DNA from: Eubacterium maltosivorans
GTDB taxonomy: Bacteria > Bacillota > Clostridia > Eubacteriales > Eubacteriaceae
Length of the DNA stretch: 64,000 bases
Direction of reading: 5' to 3'
Assembly (NCBI RefSeq): GCF_002441855.2
Contig: NZ_CP029487.1
Coordinates: 1,612,001-1,676,000, forward strand
Shown here: one piece after another, positions 32,382 to 42,007 of the stretch
How the letters are laid out: each line of letters starts with the position of its first letter
Numbering within the stretch: position 1 is the first letter of the stretch
The notes under the pieces: generated by a model
Told to the model about the DNA's origin: nothing
Databases searched by the model: none
What the model saw: the letters and a program-made list of their open reading frames with translations, nothing else
Made by a program: the position numbers and the translations under genes

Positions 32382-33631
32382 TGATGAACACGATTTTCAA
32401 TAACAGAGATATCCGGCGTTTTTTTATCGCCCTGGGGATAACGGCCCTGGTTCTCCTGGTCGCAGGTCAGCTGGTCGCAGCTTCTCTCGCCGCCAGCACC
32501 CGGAACGCACTCTACACCCGAGACTCCGAGCTGGCCGGCGCGCTGCTTGATAAAGGACTGCCTGCCGCCGAGGTCGCAGCAGTCTTTACCAGGGACCCCG
32601 GCGCCGGGCAGGGAGAGGCCGGGGCAGCCCTGCTCAGAGAGGCTGGCTATACGACAGATACCCCTGCCGTTTACCTGCCTTTTTTATCCGCTTTCCGGCA
32701 CAGCACCGCGCTCTCTCTGTTTGCCTTCGGCCTTGTCTTTGCACTCTCTGCCGCTGCGCTCTGCCTGCTGTATTTCCGTTCCCAGCAGCGGACTATCACT
32801 CAGGCCGAATGCCAGCTCAAAAGCTTTATGGCAGGCAGCACCGAAGCGCGGCTGGAAAGCGATGCAGATGGCAGCCTGTACAAGCTTTTTGCAGACATCA
32901 ACAGCCTGGCCACCTCCCTCACCGCCCATCTGGATACAGAGAAAAAAGCAAAAGCCTTTCTCAAAGATACCCTCTCCGATATCTCTCACCAGCTGAAAAC
33001 GCCGCTGGCCGCCCTGAGAATGTATAACGAGATTCTTCAGGAGGACGGCGCCGACCCCGAGGTGCTTTCCCGCTTCACCGCGAAGGTAAACGCCTCGCTC
33101 AGCCGCATGGAAACTCTGATTCAGAACCTTCTGAAGATCACCCGTCTAGATGCAGGCGCCATCACCCTTAAGCCTGCTCTCAGGCCCATTCAGGCCATGA
33201 TGGACGAGCTGTCCCGCAGCTTTGAAACGCGGGCCAGACTCGAGCAGAAAGCCCTGAGCTTTTCGGGAAGCCCATCCGCCCGGCTTTTTTACGACCCTGA
33301 CTGGCTCACCGAGGCGGTCAGCAATCTGATAAAAAACGCCCTTGACCATACCAGCGCTGGCGGATGGGTCTCAGTGAGCTGGGATGAAAGCGCAGCAGTC
33401 ACCCGAATTACAGTCAAGGACAACGGCAGCGGCGTCCACCCTGAGGATATCCACCATATTTTCAAACGCTTTTACCGTAGCCGCTTCTCAAAGGATACCC
33501 AGGGCGCCGGGCTGGGGCTCCCCCTTGCCCTGGCCATCACCGAAGCTCATAAGGGCACGCTCTCGGTGGAGAGCAGCCCGGGACAGGGGGCTCTGTTTAC
33601 CATGACCTTTTTAAAGATGACAAAATTGTAA
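32381..33631 (+). CDS. Sensor histidine kinase of the ABC operon
   Basis: The 416-residue protein has two membrane segments (about 13-35 and 108-131) flanking an extracytoplasmic stretch of about 70 residues, and a HAMP-like linker. The HisKA helix has His203 (SDISHQLKTPLAALRMYNEI), followed by HATPase_c with NLIKNALDHTS, DNGSGVHPEDIHHIF and GLGLPLALAITEAHKG. The start codon overlaps the regulator stop codon (TGATG). The pair likely controls the transporter genes just downstream. Confidence 0.9.
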   Translation: MMNTIFNNRDIRRFFIALGITALVLLVAGQLVAASLAASTRNALYTRDSELAGALLDKGLPAAEVAAVFTRDPGAGQGEAGAALLREAGYTTDTPAVYLPFLSAFRHSTALSLFAFGLVFALSAAALCLLYFRSQQRTITQAECQLKSFMAGSTEARLESDADGSLYKLFADINSLATSLTAHLDTEKKAKAFLKDTLSDISHQLKTPLAALRMYNEILQEDGADPEVLSRFTAKVNASLSRMETLIQNLLKITRLDAGAITLKPALRPIQAMMDELSRSFETRARLEQKALSFSGSPSARLFYDPDWLTEAVSNLIKNALDHTSAGGWVSVSWDESAAVTRITVKDNGSGVHPEDIHHIFKRFYRSRFSKDTQGAGLGLPLALAITEAHKGTLSVESSPGQGALFTMTFLKMTKL

Positions 33632-33700
33632 GCTTTGGGACATCTGCCCGTAAGCTCACCATGTTATCCTGTTAGCAGATCAAGAAAGGCGGTAAACAAC

Positions 33701-34384
33701 ATGAACTTACTCACAGTAAAAAAACTGACAAAAATCTATGGGGACGGCGACGCCAGGGTAGAAGCCCTGAAGAACGTTTCCTTTAACATCACAAAGGGCG
33801 AATTTGTGGCAGTCGTAGGCGAATCCGGCTCTGGTAAAACCACATTGTTCAATACCCTCGGCGCTTTGGATACACCGACGAAGGGGCAGGTTTTTATCGA
33901 CGGCAAGGATATCTTCTCCATGAAAGAGGAGCAGCTTACCATTTTCCGGAGACGCAGCATTGGTTTTATCTTCCAGTCCTACAACCTGATTCCTGAGCTG
34001 AGCGTTGAGCAGAACATCATCTTCCCCCTCCTGCTCGATTATCAAAAGCCAGATCAGGCCTATGTGGAGGAGCTTATGGCAGTTCTCGGGCTCAGGGAGC
34101 GCAGAAGCCATCTGCCGCGGCAGCTCTCCGGCGGGCAGCAGCAGCGTGTGGCCATCGGCAGGGCTCTGGTCACCCGTCCCATGCTCATTCTGGCCGATGA
34201 GCCCACCGGCAACCTGGACAGTCAAAACAGCCGCGAGGTGATTTCTCTGCTCAAATCGACCTCCAGACATTACCGGCAGACCATTCTGATGATCACCCAC
34301 AACCCCTCTATCGCACAGCAGGCGGACCGGGTGCTTCAGGTTTCTGATGGTTTCCTCACCGATCTGGGAGGTGCCCAGCAATGA
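33701..34384 (+). CDS. ABC transporter ATP-binding protein (LolD/MacB type)
   Basis: The 227-residue ATPase has Walker A GESGSGKT (40-47), Q-loop [10 protein letters not shown], signature [16 protein letters not shown] and Walker [15 protein letters not shown]. This matches the LolD/FtsE/MacB ATPase subfamily that pairs with FtsX-type permeases. The ATG at 33701 has AAAGGCGG upstream; a TTG at 33635 is a weaker alternative. It overlaps the permease gene by 4 nt (ATGA). Confidence 0.9.
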   Translation: MNLLTVKKLTKIYGDGDARVEALKNVSFNITKGEFVAVVGESGSGKTTLFNTLGALDTPTKGQVFIDGKDIFSMKEEQLTIFRRRSIGFIFQSYNLIPELSVEQNIIFPLLLDYQKPDQAYVEELMAVLGLRERRSHLPRQLSGGQQQRVAIGRALVTRPMLILADEPTGNLDSQNSREVISLLKSTSRHYRQTILMITHNPSIAQQADRVLQVSDGFLTDLGGAQQ

Positions 34385-36729
34385 AAAGCTACCTCGACCT
34401 TGTCTCACAGTATGCGAGGGTGCACCGGAAGAAAAACCGGATCACCGTGCTCTGTATCACCATTGCGGTCTGCCTGGTCACTGCGATCTTCGGCATGGCC
34501 GATATGGCTGTCCGGGCCGAAGTCGACCGGGCCATCCGGGAGGACGGCAATTTTCACATCGCCATCAAGGATCTGGACGAGGCCACAGGCCAGATGATTG
34601 GTATCCGGCCCGACGTGGCGGTCTCCGGCTGGCTTATTGCTGCTTCAAGCGCAGAGCTGGACGGCAGAGCGTTAATGCTTCAGGGCAGCAGTGAGGCCCT
34701 GTCGGCTGAAATGGGGCTTACGGTAAACCAGGGGCACTTTCCCCAGACCGCGGACGAAGCCCTTGTGGACCTGCAGCTTCTTGATGCGCTTGGCCTGAGC
34801 ATCGGTGACACCGTCACTACCGAGGCGGTTGGCGGCCCTCCGCTCACCTTTACCATCTGCGGTACCTTCAATGATTTTTCCTCCCTTAAGTCAAGAGACC
34901 GCCACGCCGCATTCTTCAATGAATCGGGGATAAAGCAGCGGCTTGATGGCCGGGATTCCCAGAAGGTCTACTACCTTCAATTCAAAAATCCCCTTGACAT
35001 CCGCCCGGGTATCGAGGATATCCAGACCACCTACGGCCTATCCCAAGACCAGATTCAGGAAAACAAACGCCTCCTCGGGCTCTACGGCGTCAGCGGCGAC
35101 CCTTACGCCTACTCCCTTTACGGCATCGCGCTGGTACTGTTTCTGCTAGTGCTGGTCGCAGGTACCATCATGATTTCCAGCAGCTTTAACATCAGTATTC
35201 TGGAGCGGACCCAGTTTTTCGGCCTGCTGCGCTGTCTGGGCGCCTCAAAGAAACAGATTCGCCGGTACGTGCGGCGGGAGAGCTTTGGCTTCAGCCTGCG
35301 GGGCATCCCAATGGGACTGCTTGCAGGCACTGTCATCATCTGGATTTCCTGCGCAGCGGTGGGGCATTTTAACCCGACCTTTTACGGAAATCTGCCTCTG
35401 TTTCAGATCAGCCCCATCGGCCTGGCCGCTGGTGTAATCGTCGGGCTTCTAACCGTCTTTCTGGCTGCCATGTCTCCCTGTAAAAAAGCGTCAAAGGTCT
35501 CTCCTTTAAACGCTGTTACCGGCAATATGGAAAGCAATCTGCCCAGGGTGCACAGGGCGGCAAAAACCAGCCGCCTGCCTGTGGATATCGCCATGGGGAC
35601 CAGCCATGCTTTTGGAAACCGGAAGAATATGGCTTTGATGGCCGCTTCCTTTGCCATCAGCATCATTCTCTTTTTATCCTTCACGGTATTCATTGATTTT
35701 ATGTCCCATGCCATGCGCCCCCTCAAACCCAACACACCAGACATCACAGTCGCACTGGAGGAAGAAGGCCTTTATCTGCCCGATGATCTGGCCGCAAGGC
35801 TTAATGAGGTTCCGGGAATCGAGCGGGTTTTTGGCCGTAAATACGCCCCACTTCCCGAAAGCAGCGGCCTGTCCGTCAGCCTTATCTCCTACGAGAATCA
35901 GCAGTTTGACTGGTCCGAAGCGCTCCTGGTGGACGGCAGCATTGACAGTGTCCGGGAAACACCTGATACTGTACTGGTCAGCTACGACAACCGCCAAAGC
36001 TGGAAAACTGGTGACACCATTACGCTGCAAACGCCCGGCGGCAGCAAAGCCGTCACAGTCGGCGGCGTGCTCTCCTCCCTGCCCTTTAACGCTGGCGAAA
36101 ACGAAGCGATCCTCATCAGCTCAGAAAATACCTTTAACCACATCATGGGTAATCACGGCTACACTGTGATCGACCTGCAGGTAAATGAAGCTGCCGGCGA
36201 TAAGACCCTGGACACAGTCAGCGCCCTTGCCGCAGCTGCGGAAAAAGCGCACAGCGGCACCCCAGGCTATGATATCACCGTAGCGGATTCCAGACAGAGC
36301 AATCAGGAGGCCCGCTCAGCCTTTTACACCATGTCCACCTTTGTGTACGGCTTTCTGTTTATCATTGCTCTGATCACTGTATTCAATATCATCAACAGCA
36401 TGAACATCAGTGTTTCCAGCCGCATTAACCAGTACGGCGTCATGCGCGCTGTGGGGATGTCTGGCAGGCAGCTGGTGCGGATGGTCGCCTCAGAATCCGC
36501 CGCCTATGCCCTTGTTGGCTGTTTGGCCGGTACGGTTCTGGGCCTGCCCCTGCATGCCCTTCTGTATGACCGGATGATTACAATCCGCTGGGGCGATGCC
36601 TGGAGCCTGCCCTGGCTGCCCCTGGTCATCATCATCGGTTTGTCCTTAGCTACCACCTTCCTGTCCATCATCGGGCCAACCCAAAAAATCCGCCGTATGG
36701 ACATTGTGGATGTCGTCAACGCGGAATGA
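34381..36729 (+). CDS. FtsX/MacB-type ABC transporter permease
   Basis: The 782-residue permease has a first membrane segment (about 20-42), an extracytoplasmic MacB-like domain (about 45-240), three membrane segments (about 247-365, first FtsX unit), another segment (417-440), a second extracytoplasmic domain, and three C-terminal segments (second FtsX unit; SINQYGVMRAVGMSGRQL-like coupling block). Two FtsX units and a large extracellular part are typical of Firmicutes antimicrobial-peptide transporters. It uses ATP from the gene just upstream. The substrate is not known. Confidence 0.85.
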   Translation: MKSYLDLVSQYARVHRKKNRITVLCITIAVCLVTAIFGMADMAVRAEVDRAIREDGNFHIAIKDLDEATGQMIGIRPDVAVSGWLIAASSAELDGRALMLQGSSEALSAEMGLTVNQGHFPQTADEALVDLQLLDALGLSIGDTVTTEAVGGPPLTFTICGTFNDFSSLKSRDRHAAFFNESGIKQRLDGRDSQKVYYLQFKNPLDIRPGIEDIQTTYGLSQDQIQENKRLLGLYGVSGDPYAYSLYGIALVLFLLVLVAGTIMISSSFNISILERTQFFGLLRCLGASKKQIRRYVRRESFGFSLRGIPMGLLAGTVIIWISCAAVGHFNPTFYGNLPLFQISPIGLAAGVIVGLLTVFLAAMSPCKKASKVSPLNAVTGNMESNLPRVHRAAKTSRLPVDIAMGTSHAFGNRKNMALMAASFAISIILFLSFTVFIDFMSHAMRPLKPNTPDITVALEEEGLYLPDDLAARLNEVPGIERVFGRKYAPLPESSGLSVSLISYENQQFDWSEALLVDGSIDSVRETPDTVLVSYDNRQSWKTGDTITLQTPGGSKAVTVGGVLSSLPFNAGENEAILISSENTFNHIMGNHGYTVIDLQVNEAAGDKTLDTVSALAAAAEKAHSGTPGYDITVADSRQSNQEARSAFYTMSTFVYGFLFIIALITVFNIINSMNISVSSRINQYGVMRAVGMSGRQLVRMVASESAAYALVGCLAGTVLGLPLHALLYDRMITIRWGDAWSLPWLPLVIIIGLSLATTFLSIIGPTQKIRRMDIVDVVNAE

Positions 36730-36730
36730 A

Positions 36731-36874
36731 ACAGGTGAAAGGTGGAAAGTGGAAAGTTTTGGTGCAAATTCGCCGTGCGAATTTGATCAGAAGCGGCCTG
36801 CGGCCACAATCTCAATCGCTTTTGCGCATACAAAAGGGTTTATACACCTTCCACCTTCAACTTTCAACTTTCAA
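36731..36874. repeat. MITE-like repeat with imperfect terminal inverted repeats
   Basis: The left end (GGTGAAAGGTGGAAAGTGGA, from about 36737) is complementary in part to the right end (CCTTCCACCTTCAACTTTCA, from about 36848). Inside are small palindromes: CAAATTCGC CGT GCGAATTTG and a GGCC stem. The same TTTTGG..CAAA..TCGC..TGCGA block occurs at 1030-1048. No ORF. Probably a non-autonomous repeat. Confidence 0.55.
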
Positions 36875-36876
36875 CT

Positions 36877-36904
36877 AAAAAAAGACCGGTCTCCCGGTCT
36901 TTTT
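36877..36904. terminator. Bidirectional terminator between permease and epimerase genes
   Basis: AAAAAGACCGG TCTC CCGGTCTTTTT-type hairpin with T runs on both sides, between convergent genes. Confidence 0.85.
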
Positions 36905-36907
36905 CAA

Positions 36908-37972
36908 TTATCTTTCCAGTCCCAAACCTGGTTTTTCGGGCATAATCATGGTCTTGCCATTTTCCATGATCACGCCGCCTTTTACAGCTACGTCGGTCAG
37001 GGTCAGGTGTGCGTCAAGGTCTGCTCTCGTAATGTTTTTCATGGCAGCGCCCAGGCTGGCAGCGGCGGTTACACCGATGTTGCTTTCTTCCGCCATACAG
37101 CCCAGCATGCATTCAACACCAGCCGCTTCAGCGATAGCGTTAATCTTAAGTGCTTCACGGATACCGCCGCACTTCATGAGCTTGATATTGATCAGGTCAA
37201 CCGCGCGCATTTTGATGGCTCTCATGGCATCCTTTGAATTAAAGACGCTCTCATCACTCATAATCGGAATTGGAGAATGGGCGGTGACAAATGCCAGACC
37301 GTCAAAATCATGGTAAGGAACAGGCTGTTCGATCAGCTCGATGTCATAGTCCGCCAGCTTGTTGATCACAGAGATGGCTTCCTTTGGCGTCCAGCCCTGG
37401 TTAGCGTCCAGACGGATTTTAACATTTGGGCCCACTGCGTCTCGGATCGCTTTAACGCGCGCCACGTCTTCCTCCACAGTGGTGCCGACCTTTGTTTTAA
37501 TGGTGTCAAAGCCTTCTGCCACATGGGTTTTTGCTTTTTCAGCCATATAAGCCGGGTCATTGATCCCAACCGTCATGTCGGTTTCAAAAGTATTGGAATT
37601 TCCGCCTAATACCTTGTATAAAGGCATGTTTGTGATTTTACCGATCAAATCATAGCAGGCGATGTCAATGGCTGTTTTAGCCGAAGGACAGTGCGCAATG
37701 GCGCGGTCCATAATCCAGTAGATTTTTTCAATATCCATCGGGTCACAGCCGATAATATCCTTTTCCATAATATGGATACCGGCTTCAATGCTTTCCAGGG
37801 TTTCGCCGCTGATCAGAACTGCTGCAGAACCTTCGCCAATTCCGACAAGGCCTTCATCGGTTTCAATCTCAACCAGAATCTGCTCCGCATGGGTGATAAC
37901 TCCCAGTGAGATGCGGAAAGGTTCAACCAAAGGAATCTTGACACGTTTCGTATTGATTTTCGTAATTTTCAT
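36908..37972 (-). CDS. Dipeptide epimerase (enolase superfamily)
   Basis: The 354-residue protein shows the enolase-superfamily muconate-lactonising fold: an N-terminal capping domain (1-120), then a TIM barrel with the catalytic KxK (IKTKVG, about residue 162), metal ligands DANQGW, IEQP and SDES, and a second catalytic Lys in NIKLMKCGG (about 266). The family includes the L-Ala-D/L-Glu epimerases that convert murein dipeptides. It is just downstream of an oligopeptide ABC operon, which fits conversion of imported dipeptides. A hairpin (38021-38044) precedes it, so it may be partly separated from that operon. The exact substrate is not certain. Confidence 0.85.
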   Translation of the reverse strand: MKITKINTKRVKIPLVEPFRISLGVITHAEQILVEIETDEGLVGIGEGSAAVLISGETLESIEAGIHIMEKDIIGCDPMDIEKIYWIMDRAIAHCPSAKTAIDIACYDLIGKITNMPLYKVLGGNSNTFETDMTVGINDPAYMAEKAKTHVAEGFDTIKTKVGTTVEEDVARVKAIRDAVGPNVKIRLDANQGWTPKEAISVINKLADYDIELIEQPVPYHDFDGLAFVTAHSPIPIMSDESVFNSKDAMRAIKMRAVDLINIKLMKCGGIREALKINAIAEAAGVECMLGCMAEESNIGVTAAASLGAAMKNITRADLDAHLTLTDVAVKGGVIMENGKTMIMPEKPGLGLER

Positions 37973-38020
37973 TTTAGATACTTTCTCCCTTTATTCTGTT
38001 AAAGTTCCTGTATGCAACGC

Positions 38021-38044
38021 AAAAGCCTGGGTTACCAGGCTTTT
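38021..38044 (-). terminator. Terminator between the oligopeptide transporter and the epimerase
   Basis: AAAAGCCTGG GTTA CCAGGCTTTT perfect hairpin downstream of the oppF-like gene. Confidence 0.8.
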
Positions 38045-38068
38045 AACGCTTTATTTATATTGAGTGAT

Positions 38069-39049
38069 TTACTTTCCCGGAAAATGGCAGGCGCACATAT
38101 GGCCATTGCCTAAATCCTTGAGCTCAGGGGTGCATTCCTTACAAATCTGCTGCGCTTTGTAGCAGCGGGTATGGAAACAGCAGCCGCTCGGCGGATTAGC
38201 CGGGCTTGGCAGGTCGCCCTGAAGGATGATTTTCTCCCTCTTAGTCTTTTCAACCGTCGGGATAACCGACAGCAGTGCAATGGTATAAGGATGGGATGGA
38301 TTATTGTAAAGCTCATCCTTTTCTGCGTACTCAACAACGTGACCAAGGTACATAACCGCAACCTTGTCAGAAATGTGGCGTACAACACTCAGGTCATGGG
38401 AAATGAACATAAAGGCGATTCCCATATGGTGCTGTAAGTCCTCCATCAGGTTAATGATCTGTGCCTGGATGGAAACATCAAGAGCGGATACAGGCTCATC
38501 ACACACCAATAGCTTTGGCTGTAAGATGATTGCCCGGGCAATGCCGATTCTCTGGCGCTGTCCGCCTGAAAACTCGTGGGGATAGCGGCGGATATACTGG
38601 GTATTAAGCCCGACAAGGTCCATGATCTCAAGAACCTTTGCCTCACGCTCCTTGCTGTTCATATCCGTCTGGATTTCCAGAGGCTCACCGATAATTTCAC
38701 CCACTGTCATTCTCGGATTCAGTGAAGCGTAAGGGTCCTGGAACATCATCTGAAATTCCTTGCGTTTTGCGCGCAGGGCCTTGCGGTCCAGGGTCATAAT
38801 ATCTTCACCCTCATAGATAATCTGGCCTTCAGTCGGCTCAATCAGACGTAGAACCGAGCGGCCCATAGTGGACTTACCACAGCCGGATTCCCCTACAATA
38901 CCGAGGGTTTCACTGCGGTTGAGGGTAAAGCTGACGCCGTCCACCGCTTTGACAAAGGCTTTTTCCTTGCCGAATCCGCTGCCTTTGATGGGGAACCATT
39001 TTTTCAGGTCTTTAACTTCCAGCAACACATTGTTTTTTTCTTCTGCCAT
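38069..39049 (-). CDS. Oligopeptide/dipeptide ABC ATP-binding protein, OppF type
   Basis: The 326-residue ATPase has Walker [12 protein letters not shown] signature [14 protein letters not shown] and Walker [13 protein letters not shown], and the C-terminal oligopeptide-ABC domain with a Cys cluster (CCFHTRC...C...C) characteristic of Opp/Dpp ATPases. The ATG at 39049 overlaps the upstream stop codon by 1 nt (TAATG), with GGGAGG upstream. A start at 39067 is possible but less favoured. Confidence 0.9.
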   Translation of the reverse strand: MAEEKNNVLLEVKDLKKWFPIKGSGFGKEKAFVKAVDGVSFTLNRSETLGIVGESGCGKSTMGRSVLRLIEPTEGQIIYEGEDIMTLDRKALRAKRKEFQMMFQDPYASLNPRMTVGEIIGEPLEIQTDMNSKEREAKVLEIMDLVGLNTQYIRRYPHEFSGGQRQRIGIARAIILQPKLLVCDEPVSALDVSIQAQIINLMEDLQHHMGIAFMFISHDLSVVRHISDKVAVMYLGHVVEYAEKDELYNNPSHPYTIALLSVIPTVEKTKREKIILQGDLPSPANPPSGCCFHTRCYKAQQICKECTPELKDLGNGHMCACHFPGK

Positions 39050-40026
39050 TAGTTTTCTTCCTCCCATCGATCGGTATATTTAAAGCAGCGTACCTGATGG
39101 CCGTCAAGGTCAACAAGCTCCGGACGTTCTTTGCGGCAAATATCCTTTGCGTACTCGCAGCGCGGACAGAACAGACAGCCCTCCGGCATATCGTTAAAGC
39201 TCGGCACCATCCCTTTGATGGTCGAAAGCTTTTCTTCTTGGCCGCCCAGCTTTGGAATACAGCTGATCAGGCCCTGGGTATAAGGGTGCAGCGGCTTTTC
39301 AAACACTGTGTCCACATCCGTGTACTCGACCACCTGGCCCGCGTACATAACCATAACGTTATCGGCAACCTCAGCGATAACCCCGAGGTCATGGGTAATC
39401 ATCATAACCGCAGTCCCGGTTTTTTCCTTGAGCTCATTGATCAAATTGAGAATCTGAGCCTGGATGGTAACATCCAAAGCCGTTGTCGGTTCGTCACAAA
39501 TCAAAAACTCAGGATTACAGGAGAGCGCCATGGCGATCATAACACGCTGGCGCATCCCGCCTGAAAACTCATGGGGATAGGAATTAAGACGCTTTTCGGC
39601 ATCTGGGATCTTGACAAGATCCAGCATCTGAATCGCGCGTTCCCGGGCCTGTTCCTTGGTCATATCCTCATGAATCAAAACAGCTTCCATAATCTGCTGT
39701 CCAACCGTATAAACTGGATTCAGGGAGGTCATGGGTTCCTGGAAAATCATGGCGATTTCCTTGCCGCGGATTTTCCGCATCTCTTCCTTGTCTTTATTCA
39801 GCAGGTTTTCACCTTTAAAATCAATTTCACCGTTGACAATCTTCCCTGGCTTACCAATCAGCTGCATAATCGACATCGATGTGATACTTTTACCACAGCC
39901 AGACTCGCCTACAACCCCAAGTGTCTCGCCTTTATCTACAGAAAAACTAACACCATCAACAGATTTAACGACACCTTCATCGGTGTAGAAATAGGTTTTA
40001 AGGTCTTTTACTTCTAATAATTTCAT
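39049..40026 (-). CDS. Oligopeptide/dipeptide ABC ATP-binding protein, OppD type
   Basis: This 325-residue ATPase has Walker A GESGCGKS, signature [15 protein letters not shown] and Walker [13 protein letters not shown], and the C-terminal Cys cluster [14 protein letters not shown]. Pairs with OppF in an energising heterodimer. It starts 23 nt after the OppC-type gene. Confidence 0.9.
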   Translation of the reverse strand: MKLLEVKDLKTYFYTDEGVVKSVDGVSFSVDKGETLGVVGESGCGKSITSMSIMQLIGKPGKIVNGEIDFKGENLLNKDKEEMRKIRGKEIAMIFQEPMTSLNPVYTVGQQIMEAVLIHEDMTKEQARERAIQMLDLVKIPDAEKRLNSYPHEFSGGMRQRVMIAMALSCNPEFLICDEPTTALDVTIQAQILNLINELKEKTGTAVMMITHDLGVIAEVADNVMVMYAGQVVEYTDVDTVFEKPLHPYTQGLISCIPKLGGQEEKLSTIKGMVPSFNDMPEGCLFCPRCEYAKDICRKERPELVDLDGHQVRCFKYTDRWEEEN

Positions 40027-40049
40027 GTCGTAATCACCGCTTTCTGATC

Positions 40050-40967
40050 TTAATTCTTCAACTTCGGATCAAGGGCGTCTCTGAGGCCGTCACCGAACAT
40101 GTTAAAGGAAATTACCGTGATAATAATGGCGATCCCTGGGAAGATACTATACAGTGGATCACTGTTAATATATGGCTGCGCGTAGCTGATCATGGAACCC
40201 CAGCTCGGATCTGGCGGCTGGATACCAATACCGAGGAAGCTTAAGGACGCCTCGGTCAGAATCGCACTTGGAATACCAAGGGTTATCAGTACAATAATGG
40301 TTGAAATACAATTTGGAATCATGTGCTTCATGATAATGCGGAAACCGCTTCCGCCGCTGGCAATACAGGCTTCAACGAATTCCTTTTCCTTGAGCTGCAT
40401 AACCTGCCCGCGGACCATTCTGGCTGTCTGCACCCAGTTGACAATCGCAAGAGCGATAAACAGACTGGTGAGGCCAGTACCAAGAGCAAACATGATCGCC
40501 ATAGCCAACAGCAAGTCAGGGAATGCCGCGAAGATTTCCATGATTCTGGAAATGACTGTATCCACCTTACCGCCGTAATAGCCCGCCAGCGAGCCGAGGG
40601 TAACACCCAAAATTGTTGCGATAATCTGGGCAACAATCCCTGCTGAGAGGGATACGCGGGTACCGTAAATAACACGGGATAAAATATCACGGCCGTATTC
40701 ATCGGTGCCGAATAGGTGCTCACCTGAAGGTGACTGAAGGGCAATGGCCAAATTCTGCTGATTTGGATCATATGGAGAAATAAGCGGAGCCAGAATTGCG
40801 ACAAGCGCCAGAATAATAATGACTCCCATGCAAACCATGGCAACCTTATTTTTCTTCAGGCGGTTAAAGCTGTCCTTCCAGTAGCTTTTTGACTGGATGA
40901 CAATCTCCTGTCCTGTCTTCTCCTCAGCATAGTTGTTTCGTTTATATCCAAGATTTGGTGTCTTCAT
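40050..40967 (-). CDS. Oligopeptide/dipeptide ABC permease, OppC type
   Basis: The 305-residue permease has an N-terminal cytoplasmic extension, one membrane segment (about 44-66), and the OppC/DppC N-terminal signature (SPYDPNQQNLA, LFGTDEYGRDILSRVIYG). The BPD_transp_1 domain follows with the EAA-like loop RMVRGQVMQLKEKEFVEACI. Start codon overlaps the OppB stop codon by 1 nt. Confidence 0.9.
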   Translation of the reverse strand: MKTPNLGYKRNNYAEEKTGQEIVIQSKSYWKDSFNRLKKNKVAMVCMGVIIILALVAILAPLISPYDPNQQNLAIALQSPSGEHLFGTDEYGRDILSRVIYGTRVSLSAGIVAQIIATILGVTLGSLAGYYGGKVDTVISRIMEIFAAFPDLLLAMAIMFALGTGLTSLFIALAIVNWVQTARMVRGQVMQLKEKEFVEACIASGGSGFRIIMKHMIPNCISTIIVLITLGIPSAILTEASLSFLGIGIQPPDPSWGSMISYAQPYINSDPLYSIFPGIAIIITVISFNMFGDGLRDALDPKLKN

Positions 40968-41899
40968 TATTTTTTACCCTCCGTAACTCGAATTCTTGGG
41001 TCAATGAAAGCATAAGAAATATCGACCAGAAGGTTTACCAGTACAAAGGCAACGGCAACATAGAGCATGGCGCCACGCAAAAGCGGAAGGTCACGGTTGT
41101 TGAGGCTCGTAACCAGGATGTTACCAATTCCTGGAATTGTAAATACTTTTTCAATGAGCATGGAACCGCCAAGCATGTAGCCAAGCTGCGTCCCCAATAA
41201 GGTGACAATCGGAATCAAGGCGTTCTTGAAGGCATGCTTCCACATAACCACGCTTTCCTTTACCCCTTTCGCCCTCGCAGTACGGATGTAATCCTGTCCG
41301 ATAACGTCCAGCATGCTCGTACGCGTGATACGGGCAATGGATGCGGCATACCGCGTTCCCAGTGCAATACTCGGCAGGATAAAATAAATGGGCGATGAAA
41401 ACCCGGAAATCGGCAGTAAATCAAGCTGCAGGCCGAAGATAATCTGTAGAATAATGGCAACCCAGAAAGATGGTGCAGAAATTCCTACGATAGAGAGTGT
41501 CATTAATGTTGAATCCAGTGCCTTACCTCTGTAAATAGCAGCCAGCATTCCACAAGTCACCCCAATAATAACGGCAAAGACAAAAGAACATGCTGCTAAC
41601 TGAAGCGTAATGAAAAAGCTGCGGGTTAATGTTTCCATAACCGGCTCTTTTGTGAAATAAGAAGTCCCCAAATCACCATGAAAAATCCCAACGAGAAAAT
41701 CCCAATATTGTTGGAATAAAGGTTTGTCCAATCCTAGCGAATGACGCACTTGCTCAACAGTTGCAGGATCTGCACGTTTTTCAAGCATCAACGCAACAGG
41801 GTCACCGGGCAGCACATTCATCAATAAGAAGACAATAATACTGATAGCAAAAAGTACCAGCAATGTCTGCCCAAGTCTTTTTAGGATATATTTACCCAA
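40967..41899 (-). CDS. Oligopeptide/dipeptide ABC permease, OppB type
   Basis: The 310-residue permease has the OppB signature start (GKYILKRLGQTLLVLFAISI), NVLPGDPV, and six membrane segments, with an EAA loop (TRTSMLDVIGQDYIRTARAK). It forms the channel with OppC. GGAGG precedes the ATG. Confidence 0.9.
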   Translation of the reverse strand: MGKYILKRLGQTLLVLFAISIIVFLLMNVLPGDPVALMLEKRADPATVEQVRHSLGLDKPLFQQYWDFLVGIFHGDLGTSYFTKEPVMETLTRSFFITLQLAACSFVFAVIIGVTCGMLAAIYRGKALDSTLMTLSIVGISAPSFWVAIILQIIFGLQLDLLPISGFSSPIYFILPSIALGTRYAASIARITRTSMLDVIGQDYIRTARAKGVKESVVMWKHAFKNALIPIVTLLGTQLGYMLGGSMLIEKVFTIPGIGNILVTSLNNRDLPLLRGAMLYVAVAFVLVNLLVDISYAFIDPRIRVTEGKK

Positions 41900-41937
41900 A
41901 CTGTTTTCCTCCTTTTTAATTTATAACCATTTAAAAT

Positions 41938-41976
41938 ACACGGTAGAACAAAACCCTACGAGTTGTCCTACCGTGT
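41938..41976 (-). terminator. Intercistronic hairpin between SBP and OppB genes
   Basis: ACACGGTAG(A)AC pairs with GTCCTACCGTGT. There is only a short T run, so it likely acts as a partial terminator or mRNA stabiliser giving more SBP than permease, a common pattern for ABC operons. Confidence 0.6.
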
Positions 41977-42007
41977 CTTTAAACTTATAAATAACCCTTT
42001 ATATCAC

